The notes: generated by a model from the letters alone, not told the origin. 7,287 nt of DNA from Bacteroidota bacterium (GCA_023433755.1 JAEYUA010000108.1:1-7287), one strand, 5' to 3'. Positions 1 to 5,998 are shown, numbered from the stretch's first letter. Program-made: numbers and translations.

Positions 1-38
1 AGTTTCTCCTGTAATCCAAGCTCTTCAAAATTTGCCAT
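1..38 (-). CDS. 5' end of a probable DEAD-box RNA helicase (partial)
   Basis: Only the first 12 full codons are inside the window, reading MANFEELGLQEK from an ATG at 38-36 on the minus strand. The pattern 'F-E-E-L-G-L' right after the start resembles the Q-motif lead-in of bacterial DEAD-box helicases, which unwind short RNA duplexes with ATP during ribosome assembly or mRNA decay. The reading frame is open to the window edge, and a TAnnTTTG promoter element lies 13 bases upstream of the ATG, which supports a real gene start. The helicase assignment rests on a dozen residues and is an inference; any protein with this N-terminus would look the same here. Confidence 0.45.
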   Translation of the reverse strand, partial: MANFEELGLQEK

Positions 39-51
39 GTAAAAATTTGTG

Positions 52-59
52 CAAAGATA
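52..59 (-). promoter_or_regulatory. Bacteroidota -7 promoter element TATCTTTG
   Basis: Reading the minus strand, TATCTTTG matches the TAnnTTTG -7 consensus of Bacteroidota sigma-70-type promoters exactly. It lies 13 bases upstream of the ATG at 38, so the predicted 5' leader is only about 10 bases. No clear -33 TTG is visible. The 12-mer TTATCTTTGCAC around it recurs identically at 4524-4535 upstream of another gene. Confidence 0.5.
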
Positions 60-179
60 AACATAGGATGGTTGAGCAGATTTGGAGAATTTGCCGGAAA
101 CTGATTTTTAAGATTTTCGATTCTATTAAAAACCAGCGTCTGCTCCACAATTACTACCACCCTGTTACCTGAGCAGGGT

Positions 180-211
180 AAAAAAAAGACCGCCCTGTGA
201 ACAGGACGGTC
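180..211 (-). terminator. Rho-independent terminator of the lipoprotein genes (minus strand)
   Basis: On the minus strand a GC-rich hairpin, GACCGTCCTG / CAGGGCGGTC (211-202 and 197-188) with a four-base loop, is followed directly by eight T residues (187-180). The single irregular pair is a G-U wobble in minus-strand RNA but a C-A mismatch in plus-strand RNA, and only the minus side has a T-tract, so direction is clear. It would end transcripts from the 289-507 gene about 78 bases after its stop codon. The rest of the 39-288 gap holds the helicase promoter and no convincing gene. Confidence 0.85.
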
Positions 212-288
212 ATCTAACGATTGCTTGCCATATGAATAAAATCTTGACTTTATCTACAGTTAACAGCCGGCAAGTAGCCCTAACCTGA

Positions 289-507
289 TTATCTGGTGGC
301 TGAATCAGCGATTGCAGCAGCAGCAGAATCAGCATTCATTCCAGTGCTATCAGTAATTACAGGCATAGAAGCGTTGATAGAATCCTGGGCTCTTTTGATA
401 GAGTCAGCGATCCTGATAGAATCAGCAGTGTTATCAGTGCTATCTGCTGAATCGTTACAAGCTACCATTGTTACTGCCAGGGCTAAAATTCCGAGGAACT
501 TTTTCAT
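289..507 (-). CDS. Small Asp-Ser-repeat lipoprotein, function unknown
   Basis: The 72-residue product starts with a lipoprotein signal peptide: MKK, a hydrophobic core at about residues 4-15, then MVAC with the acylated cysteine at position 17. Met at -3 makes the lipobox slightly atypical. The mature part is low-complexity and carries eight Asp-Ser pairs, mostly as 'ADS' or 'ADSI' units spaced irregularly, with no aromatic residue. This fits an extended or helical surface-tethered peptide rather than an enzyme. It is preceded by a second small lipoprotein gene 45 bases upstream on the same strand and followed by a strong terminator, so the two probably form one transcript. An antisense frame of similar length exists at 296-511, but it has no signal peptide and mirrors the repeat. 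I recognise no specific family. Confidence 0.72.
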   Translation of the reverse strand: MKKFLGILALAVTMVACNDSADSTDNTADSIRIADSIKRAQDSINASMPVITDSTGMNADSAAAAIADSATR

Positions 508-552
508 GTGATTTGTTTTTTGTTTGATTTAAATATTTATTACTTCAGAGAA

Positions 553-765
553 CTAATTTTTTACTGAATCCTTTCCTGTCACCTGTTCCCGGATCTCGTT
601 TTTAAGATCCCTGAGCCTGTTTTTACCGGAATCCCAGGTGCTTTGTGCCGATGAATCCACTTTTTTACTGATGGAATCAAGCTGGTTCCTGGTAGAACTT
701 CCTTCATTACAGGCGGAAAGAACTCCTGAAATCAATGCAATGACTATAAATTTTCTGATCCTCAT
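553..765 (-). CDS. Small lipoprotein with charged helical body, function unknown
   Basis: The 70-residue product has a classic lipoprotein signal: MRIRK, a hydrophobic stretch at about residues 6-15, and the lipobox LSAC with Cys19 as the lipidation site. Asn at +2 does not settle which membrane it ends up in. The mature part (20-70) is hydrophilic, rich in Lys, Arg, Asp and Ser, and predicted mainly helical by eye. It carries four Asp-Ser pairs, which it shares in style with the downstream lipoprotein. Its start lies opposite the sigma-factor operon, with at most 117 bases between the two starts if the sigma start at 883 is right. Co-regulation by that sigma factor is possible but not shown. 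The size and composition loosely recall small entericidin-like lipoproteins; no family assignment is made. Confidence 0.72.
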   Translation of the reverse strand: MRIRKFIVIALISGVLSACNEGSSTRNQLDSISKKVDSSAQSTWDSGKNRLRDLKNEIREQVTGKDSVKN

Positions 766-882
766 GCCTGATTTACCGGATTAATACGAGGTTTGGAAAA
801 AAGTAACCCTCCGGCAGGAAATATTTTTTTTAACAGCCGCCAGGGGTTACTATTTTTAAATTTTGGTATTAAAAAAGCGGAA

Positions 883-1449
883 TTGAAACTGGAGAACAAC
901 GAAAAACTATTGTTACAGGGACTGGCCCGGAATGATAAAAAGGCCATTGAAACGATTTACAAAGAGAATTTTAACCTGATCCAGGCCCTGATTATCAATA
1001 ATAACGGCAATAGCGAGGATGCAAAGGATGTTTTCCAGGAGGCTATGATCGTTCTTTATGAAAAGGTGCTGACCAGCAGTTTTGAATTGAACTGCCAGAT
1101 CAAAACCTTTATTTATTCGGTTAGCAGGAGGATCTGGCTGAAGAAACTGCTGCACCAGAACCGGGTATCGCTTTCCGATGGCAACGAACAGCTCATCAGC
1201 GTAGATGCTGAAATTGAGGAGCATGAAAAGAGGAATGATGAGTTTTTGATGATGGAAAAAGCGATGGGTGGACTGGGCGAACCCTGCAAAAGCCTGCTGG
1301 AAGCTTTTTATATGCAGAAACGTTCGATGCAGGAGATCGCCTTCCAGTTTGGCTATACCAATGCGGAAAACGCCAAGAACCAGAAGTATAAATGCCTCAT
1401 GCGGTTAAAGAAATTATTCTTCTCTCAATATAAAAATGAATCGCTGTAA
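883..1449 (+). CDS. RNA polymerase ECF-type sigma-70 family sigma factor
   Basis: This directs RNA polymerase to a dedicated promoter set. From TTG at 883 the product is 188 residues, typical of ECF sigma factors. Region 2 spans about residues 20-90: 'DAKDVFQEAMIVLYEK' (46-61) is the region 2.2 core-binding signature, and 'KTFIYSVSRRIWLKKLL' (74-90) fits regions 2.3-2.4 for -10 recognition. Region 4 (about 131-180) has a helix-turn-helix, 'SMQEIAFQFGYTNAENAKNQKYKCLMRLKK'-like, which reads the -35-type element. There is no in-frame ATG before region 2.2, so the start must be non-ATG. TTG 883 gives the usual length, while TTG 793 would add 30 atypical residues. A degenerate promoter-like TAAATTTTG lies at 857-865. 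The stop overlaps the next gene's ATG (TAATG), implying translational coupling with a putative anti-sigma/protease partner. The sigma assignment is firm; the exact start is not. Confidence 0.88.
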   Translation: MKLENNEKLLLQGLARNDKKAIETIYKENFNLIQALIINNNGNSEDAKDVFQEAMIVLYEKVLTSSFELNCQIKTFIYSVSRRIWLKKLLHQNRVSLSDGNEQLISVDAEIEEHEKRNDEFLMMEKAMGGLGEPCKSLLEAFYMQKRSMQEIAFQFGYTNAENAKNQKYKCLMRLKKLFFSQYKNESL

Positions 1450-2573
1450 TGGAAGACATCAAAATCCTTGAAGCTGTTGAACGCTACATATCTGGTCAGA
1501 TGGGTCCGGATGAAAGGGTTTATTTCGAACAGTTGCGCAAAAGCAATCCCGAAATAGACCAGGCGGTGGTGGAGCATACATTTTTCCTGCAGCAGATGAA
1601 CCGGTTCGACGAGGTTAAAAAATTAAAATCCACCTTAACAGATACACATATTCACCTGGCTGAAAAAGGACTCATCGCTTCACCCAGGCTGCAGGGAAAA
1701 GCACGCGTGGTCTATCTTTATAACCGTTATAAAAGGGTTTCAGCCATCGCCGCTTCCATTGCCGGCATCACCGCGCTCACCATCAGTGCACTGGTATGGT
1801 CCGTATCACCGGGCAAACCAGCCAAACAACAGGAAATGGAGCTGCTGAAAAGAGAGCTGAAAAGTGATATCAACCGTCTCCAGACCCAGAACGATTCCCT
1901 TACCAAGAAGATTGAAGATGTGAAGACCGATGTAGCCATTAGTACTGATAACATCCAGTACAAGACCGGTGGCTCAGGTTTCCTGCTGGATACCAAAGGA
2001 TACCTGGTTACCAATGCGCACATTGTTGAAAAAGCCGAACACGTGGCCGTGCAGAACAGGGAAGGAAAAGTATTCACCGCGAAAACAGTTTACCTCGACC
2101 GCGGCAGGGATATTGCCATCCTGAAGATCACCAGTAAAAATTTTACCGCTCCCGGTCCCCTGCCCTATGCCGTACGCAAAAGCAATGTTGACCTCGCAGA
2201 ACCGATCTATACTTTAGGATTTCCCCGTGATGAGGTGGTCTATGGCCAGGGATATATTGCCGCGAAAACCGGTTACCAGGGAGATTCACTGGCATTGCAG
2301 ATCACGATTGCGGCCAACCAGGGGAATAGCGGAGGCCCTGTGCTCAACAGCGATGGAGAGATTGTGGGAGTGCTTACCGGCAAACAAAAAACGATCGAAG
2401 GCGCGGTATTCGCGCTGCAGTCGAAATATATTTTCAATGCCCTTAGCGAATTGCAGAAAGACAGTGCCTACCAGAATATCAAAATACCAACCTCCAATGC
2501 CCTCAAAGGCAAGGAACGTAAACAGCAGGTGAAGATGCTGCAGGATTTTGTGTTCATGGTAAAAGTGGACTGA
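1449..2573 (+). CDS. Membrane-anchored trypsin-like serine protease with anti-sigma-like N-terminus
   Basis: The 374-residue product has four parts. Residues 1-80 are cytosolic and contain 'RYISGQMGPDERVYFEQL', resembling the N-terminus of FecR/RskA-type anti-sigma factors (pattern Y-L-x-G-x-L-S-x-E-E-x-x-x-F-E); there is no zinc-binding His/Cys set. A single membrane span lies at about 97-119, preceded by Arg/Lys-rich sequence, so the C-terminus should be periplasmic. A coiled coil follows at about 126-160. A trypsin-2/HtrA-like protease domain covers about 172-335, with catalytic His191 (TNAH), Asp221 (GRDIAIL) and Ser294 (GNSGGP). No PDZ domain follows; the last 40 residues are short and basic. 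It overlaps the sigma gene by one base, the usual place for an anti-sigma factor. The sequence shows an intact protease; sigma control by the N-terminus is inferred. A plain membrane-tethered quality-control protease is the alternative. Confidence 0.9.
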   Translation: MEDIKILEAVERYISGQMGPDERVYFEQLRKSNPEIDQAVVEHTFFLQQMNRFDEVKKLKSTLTDTHIHLAEKGLIASPRLQGKARVVYLYNRYKRVSAIAASIAGITALTISALVWSVSPGKPAKQQEMELLKRELKSDINRLQTQNDSLTKKIEDVKTDVAISTDNIQYKTGGSGFLLDTKGYLVTNAHIVEKAEHVAVQNREGKVFTAKTVYLDRGRDIAILKITSKNFTAPGPLPYAVRKSNVDLAEPIYTLGFPRDEVVYGQGYIAAKTGYQGDSLALQITIAANQGNSGGPVLNSDGEIVGVLTGKQKTIEGAVFALQSKYIFNALSELQKDSAYQNIKIPTSNALKGKERKQQVKMLQDFVFMVKVD

Positions 2574-2611
2574 TTTTTCAGACCCTTACAAAATGAAAGC
2601 CTTATAAAACA

Positions 2612-2643
2612 AAAAGCACTCGAAAGAGTGCTTTTCTGTTTTT
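2612..2643. terminator. Bidirectional intrinsic terminator between convergent genes
   Basis: A perfect 10-bp hairpin, AAAAGCACTC (2612-2621) and GAGTGCTTTT (2626-2635), closes on a GAAA tetraloop in the plus sense. It is followed by T-rich sequence ending in TTTTT at 2639-2643. On the minus strand the same hairpin is followed by TTTTTGTTTTAT. It lies between the protease gene stop (2573, plus) and the nucleotidyltransferase stop (2657, minus), so it can serve both. Confidence 0.88.
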
Positions 2644-2656
2644 AATGAAAATATTC

Positions 2657-3562
2657 TTATTGATTCCAGAGGGTGGCAGGATATTCCTTTTCTTCCACCA
2701 GTTTGTCAAGGCTCCTTTTAACTACAGGTGCATCTTCTTTATAAGTTACACCAAACCATTGTGCTGATGTTGGTAAAACTTTGATCACTCCCTTCCCTGC
2801 CTTCACCCATTCGTCGGCTACAAGAGGAATGAGGTATTCTGCTTTCGGACTATTGATATTTTTAGCAAGGAATTCCTGGAATCCTTCTTCAATAAAATTG
2901 AATATGGAAGGATGGAAACACCAGAAGTTCATGGAAGCCTTGGCATCTTCGGGCAGTTCAATTTTACTGGTCTCATTTTCTTCATCTACCATTTTACCAT
3001 TCTGCCTCGAAATCTTCAGTCTTTCACTGATGCCCTTAAGATTACCTGATGCATCCACCTCGCACACACCACGGCTCACGGTGCCATGCTCAGATAAGGT
3101 TCGGGCCAGTTCATAACCTACAATAGCGTACACATCTTCCTTACATTCATTAGCAAGAAAATCATGCGCTTTTTTGAAACCATCACTGCCATAGAAATCA
3201 TCAGCATTGATCACGGCAAAAGGCTGGTCGATCGCATCCTTGGCACAAAGGATGGCATGTGCCGTACCCCATGGTTTGGTGCGGCCCTCGGGAACGGAAT
3301 AACTATCCAGCCCCTTATTCATTTCCTGGAATACATATTCCGTTTCAATCCTGCCTTTAAGCTTGGGTTCGAAAATATTTTTGAAGTCTTCAGCGAAATC
3401 CCTGCGGATGATGAAGACCACTTTTTTAAAACCGGCCTTGATGGCATCAAAAATGGAATAATCCATGATGGTTTCGCCACCGGGACCAAACTGCTGTATC
3501 TGCTTCATGCTGCCGTACCTGGATGCCATGCCTGCGGCCATGATCACTAAAGTTGGTTTCAT
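2657..3562 (-). CDS. Sugar-phosphate nucleotidyltransferase-like protein
   Basis: The 301-residue product belongs to the NTP-transferase (GT-A-like) superfamily, which makes NDP-sugars from NTP and sugar phosphate. 'AAGMASRYGSMKQ' (9-21) is a variant of the nucleotide-binding loop, with Arg15 and Lys20 as likely phosphate contacts. 'PWGTAHA' (97-103) matches the family's P-x-G-T-A-x-A segment, and 'NADDFYG' (119-125) supplies the metal-binding acidic residues. The start is set at the ATG at 3562 because MKPTLVIMAAG begins at the first Rossmann strand. An in-frame ATG at 3664 would add 34 unlikely residues and overlap the divergent gene. A 7/8 match to the promoter element (TATTTTCG, 3612-3605 on the minus strand) is nearby. 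No sugar or polysaccharide genes are adjacent, so the substrate is unknown. Confidence 0.85.
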   Translation of the reverse strand: MKPTLVIMAAGMASRYGSMKQIQQFGPGGETIMDYSIFDAIKAGFKKVVFIIRRDFAEDFKNIFEPKLKGRIETEYVFQEMNKGLDSYSVPEGRTKPWGTAHAILCAKDAIDQPFAVINADDFYGSDGFKKAHDFLANECKEDVYAIVGYELARTLSEHGTVSRGVCEVDASGNLKGISERLKISRQNGKMVDEENETSKIELPEDAKASMNFWCFHPSIFNFIEEGFQEFLAKNINSPKAEYLIPLVADEWVKAGKGVIKVLPTSAQWFGVTYKEDAPVVKRSLDKLVEEKEYPATLWNQ

Positions 3563-3633
3563 TCTTTTTGTTTTTATTTGAACTGGATGATTTTTTTCAG
3601 GGCCCGAAAATAACAAATAAGCAACGTAACCAC

Positions 3634-4515
3634 ATGCAAGCACCAGGGGGATTTCAACCGGCACAACTTCAGCGCCTGCCGCAAAGCAGCATCAACGTGC
3701 TGCGTCTTGACGTGGTGCATCCAGTGATCTCAGGAAATAAATGGTTCAAACTCCGGTTTTATATTGAAGATGCACTTGCCCTGGGTAAAACAACATTATT
3801 GAGCTATGGCGGGGCCTGGTCCAATCATATTATTGCGCTGGCTGCTGCCGCGAAGCTGCATGGAATGAAATGCATTGGCCTGATCAGGGGAGAGCATCAG
3901 CATAGTGTTACAATTGCAGCAGCACGGGATTACGGTATGCAGATTTATTTTTTACCGAGGAACGCTTACAGCCAACAGGATATACCATCTGAAGTTTGGG
4001 CCCATAACAATAAAGATGATGTTTATGTGATCAGGGAAGGAGGGTATGGAATTACCGGGGCCCGAGGTGCAGCCACCATGCTTGATAACCTGGATCTTTC
4101 TTCTTTTGATCACATCGTGGCTGCCACGGGAACAGGCACCATGCTGGCGGGGCTGGCAGCAAGGATCGCTTCACCACAAAAACTAACCGGCATCAGTGTG
4201 CTGAAAAATAATTTTTCCATCACCAGTGAAATCAACCAACTGTTGCCTCCCGAAAAACAAAATACTTTCACCGTGCTGCATCAATATCATTTTGAAGGAT
4301 ACGCAAAAGCAAGCGCTGGGTTATTTGATTTCATGAATAGCTGGTATGAAAAAACAGGTATCCCAACGGATTTTGTTTACACCGCAAAAGTTTTTTACGC
4401 ATTGTACGATATGCTTGACCAGGGGATTTTACGAGAGGATGAACGTGTTCTTATCATTCATAGCGGGGGATTGCAGGGAAACGCTTCCCTGCCGAATGGA
4501 ACGTTAATTTTCTGA
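3634..4515 (+). CDS. PLP-dependent ACC deaminase / D-cysteine desulfhydrase family protein
   Basis: The 293-residue product is a fold-type II PLP enzyme of the group that deaminates 1-aminocyclopropane-1-carboxylate or desulfurates D-cysteine. 'SGNKWFKLR' (33-41) holds the probable Schiff-base Lys36, and 'GGAWSNH' (59-65) holds Ser63. The 27-residue spacing equals that of Lys51 and Ser78 in Pseudomonas ACC deaminase as I recall it. 'ATGTGTMLAGL' (164-174) is the phosphate-binding glycine loop. 'FVYTAK' (247-252) places Tyr249 near the position of Tyr294, and 'IIHSGGLQGN' (274-283) closes the active site. Ligand-pocket residues differ enough from true ACC deaminases that the substrate is uncertain. 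The chosen ATG at 3634 leaves 71 bases to the divergent gene; an upstream ATG at 3553 would overlap it. The protein is about 45 residues shorter than typical ACC deaminases, though its core is complete. Confidence 0.85.
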   Translation: MQAPGGFQPAQLQRLPQSSINVLRLDVVHPVISGNKWFKLRFYIEDALALGKTTLLSYGGAWSNHIIALAAAAKLHGMKCIGLIRGEHQHSVTIAAARDYGMQIYFLPRNAYSQQDIPSEVWAHNNKDDVYVIREGGYGITGARGAATMLDNLDLSSFDHIVAATGTGTMLAGLAARIASPQKLTGISVLKNNFSITSEINQLLPPEKQNTFTVLHQYHFEGYAKASAGLFDFMNSWYEKTGIPTDFVYTAKVFYALYDMLDQGILREDERVLIIHSGGLQGNASLPNGTLIF

Positions 4516-4532
4516 ACAGGCTATTATCTTTG
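4504..4532 (+). promoter_or_regulatory. Bacteroidota promoter for the FN3-like protein gene
   Basis: TATCTTTG at 4525-4532 is an exact TAnnTTTG -7 element. A TTA at 4504-4506, 18 bases upstream, differs by one base from the -33 TTG. The element begins 10 bases after the stop codon of the upstream gene and predicts a leader of about 24 bases before the ATG at 4560, so this gene probably has its own transcript despite being close behind the PLP-enzyme gene. Confidence 0.55.
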
Positions 4533-4559
4533 CACGGTTTCTGATAATTTGCCCTCAAC

Positions 4560-5255
4560 ATGATGCGTCGTTTTTTTCTCCTGCTCTTACTAGCCTTTAT
4601 TTTTGATCTTGCTGCAAGTGCACAGGATACGCTGCCGGATTTTTCTGTAAAGAATGCAGGAAAAAACCGTTACATCATCGGGTGGGTGAATAATTATCCG
4701 GTGGTGAAACAGATCGGCATCCAGCGATCGCACGACAGCCTGGCCAATTTCAAAACCATTCTCACTGTAACCGATCCCAATGTGAAGGAAAATGGCTATG
4801 CCGATACCAAGGCGCCCAATGACCATATGTTCTACCGTTTGTTCATTGTGCTGGACAAGGGCCAGTATTTCTACACCGCGTCCAAAAAACCTTTTATTGA
4901 TACCACCACCGTCACCAGGCAGCGTAATAACCTGCTCAACCAGGTGGAAGATTCCATCACTGCTGTTATCAAACCCATTGTGCCTAAAAAGCCAGACTTC
5001 ATCCCATCGTTTTACATCTATACCAACAAGGACGGGTATGTTTACATCAACCTGCCTGATGCGGATAAAAAACAATACGAAGTAAAATTTTACGAAGAGG
5101 ACGATAGTTTTTTATTCGAGATCAAAAACATCAGGGAAACAGGCATCACGCTCGACAAAGCCAATTTCATTCATGCCGGATGGTTCAAGTTTGAATTATA
5201 CAATAATGGAAAGCTGGTGGAAAAAAACCGTTTCTACCTGGCTAAAGAATTCTGA
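4560..5255 (+). CDS. Exported protein with fibronectin-III-like fold, function unknown
   Basis: The 231-residue product begins with a signal peptide: MMRR, a Leu/Phe-rich core, then ASA|QD with probable signal peptidase I cleavage after Ala21. Residues about 27-108 look like a fibronectin-type-III-like beta sandwich: strands such as 'RYIIGWV', 'KQIGIQRS' and 'MFYRLFIV', and a Tyr-Ala-Asp turn before the last strands. This is the style of domains found in Bacteroidota secreted proteins. A Pro-rich linker at about 138-150 leads to a second beta-rich domain (150-231) with 'YEVKFYEEDDS' and 'GWFKFELYNNGKLVEK', which faintly resembles C-terminal sorting domains of type IX secretion. That resemblance is weak and not relied on. 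The start could be either of two adjacent ATGs. The stop lies 5 bases from the convergent lipB stop. I recognise no named family. Confidence 0.82.
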   Translation: MMRRFFLLLLLAFIFDLAASAQDTLPDFSVKNAGKNRYIIGWVNNYPVVKQIGIQRSHDSLANFKTILTVTDPNVKENGYADTKAPNDHMFYRLFIVLDKGQYFYTASKKPFIDTTTVTRQRNNLLNQVEDSITAVIKPIVPKKPDFIPSFYIYTNKDGYVYINLPDADKKQYEVKFYEEDDSFLFEIKNIRETGITLDKANFIHAGWFKFELYNNGKLVEKNRFYLAKEF

Positions 5256-5260
5256 CGGCC

Positions 5261-5998
5261 TTACTGGTCTATCAGTTCCGCGCCGAATACTTCCGCGAAA
5301 TGATGTTTTAATTTTTCCTTGACCTCTGCCAGGCTTACCTCCCTGCCCAGTTCCTGCCTGATGGAGCTCACTTTTTTATCCTGTATGCCACAGGGAATGA
5401 TGTGGTTGAAATAATCGAGGTTGGTATTCACATTCAGTGCAAATCCATGCATGGTAACCCAGCGGCTGCAGCGCACACCCATCGCGCAGATCTTTCTTTC
5501 CTTACCCGCAATTCCAGCTTCGATCCACACGCCTGTTTCTCCTTTTGATCTTTCACCGGTTATTCCATATTCGGCCAGTGTGCGGATGATCACTTCCTCC
5601 AGGTCCCTGAGGTAACGGCCGATATCCGTATAAAATTTTTCAAGATCCAGGATGGGGTACCCCACAATTTGCTCGGGGCCATGGAAGGTGATATCCCCTC
5701 CCCTGTTGGTTTGGAAAAACTGGATGCCTTTTTCATTTCTTTCCGCCTCGTCAATCAGCACATGGTCCATCTTGCCACTCTTGCCAAGCGTATAAACCGG
5801 TGGATGCTCAACGAATAAGAGGTGATGTTTGGTGGGCAGCGAATAACCTGGTGTAGCCTCAAATGACACCGTGGGCTGGGCCTGGTAAACAGAAGATTTG
5901 ATCTCCAGATTCTCCTTCAATAATTTTTCCTGGTAATCCCAGGCTGTTTTATAATCCATCGAACCCAGGTCACGGAATTGCACCACTTGTCTTTGCAT
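5261..5998 (-). CDS. lipB: Lipoyl(octanoyl) transferase LipB
   Basis: LipB moves the octanoyl group from acyl-carrier protein to a lysine on the lipoyl domains of 2-oxoacid dehydrogenases and the glycine-cleavage H protein; LipA then adds sulfur. At 245 residues it is slightly longer than E. coli LipB. Family motifs are 'PPVYTLGKSG' (66-75), 'RGGDITFHGPEQ' (99-110, with Glu where Gly is usual), 'KICAMGVR' (169-176), 'MHGFALNVN' (183-191) and 'IIPCGI' (200-205). Lys169 and Cys203 form the catalytic dyad, and their 34-residue spacing equals that of characterised LipB enzymes. An N-terminal insert at about 35-58 accounts for the extra length. The ATG at 5998 follows its promoter element by only four bases. 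No lipA lies in the window. The identification is secure. Confidence 0.96.
   Translation of the reverse strand: MQRQVVQFRDLGSMDYKTAWDYQEKLLKENLEIKSSVYQAQPTVSFEATPGYSLPTKHHLLFVEHPPVYTLGKSGKMDHVLIDEAERNEKGIQFFQTNRGGDITFHGPEQIVGYPILDLEKFYTDIGRYLRDLEEVIIRTLAEYGITGERSKGETGVWIEAGIAGKERKICAMGVRCSRWVTMHGFALNVNTNLDYFNHIIPCGIQDKKVSSIRQELGREVSLAEVKEKLKHHFAEVFGAELIDQ

Noticed and set aside
159..179. Six-base inverted repeat ACCCTG/CAGGGT beyond the minus-strand terminator
   Set aside because: The stem is short, the loop is nine bases, and it lies downstream of the T-tract, so there is no support for a separate function.
223..275. Inverted repeat GCTTGCC/GGCAAGT in the 3' region of the lipoprotein gene
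   Set aside because: A seven-base stem with a long loop of about 39 bases and one wobble pair is not convincing as an RNA element.
296..511. Plus-strand frame antisense to the Asp-Ser lipoprotein
   Set aside because: Its Glu-Ser-Ala pattern is just the mirror of the ADS repeats; it lacks a signal peptide and is followed by no plus-strand terminator.
793..882. Thirty-residue N-terminal extension of the sigma factor from TTG 793
   Set aside because: It makes the protein longer than typical, has no family features, spans a promoter-like sequence and leaves only 27 bases to the divergent lipoprotein start.
3376..3383. Exact TAnnTTTG match (TATTTTTG) on the plus strand
   Set aside because: It lies inside the nucleotidyltransferase gene, antisense, with no gene start close behind; treated as a chance match.
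3553..3633. 27-residue extension of the PLP enzyme from an ATG at 3553
   Set aside because: It overlaps the start of the divergent gene, has Phe-rich low-complexity sequence and no homologous features.
3563..3664. 34-residue extension of the nucleotidyltransferase from an ATG at 3664
   Set aside because: The family fold begins at MKPTLVIMAAG (3562), and the extension would overlap the divergent PLP-enzyme start.
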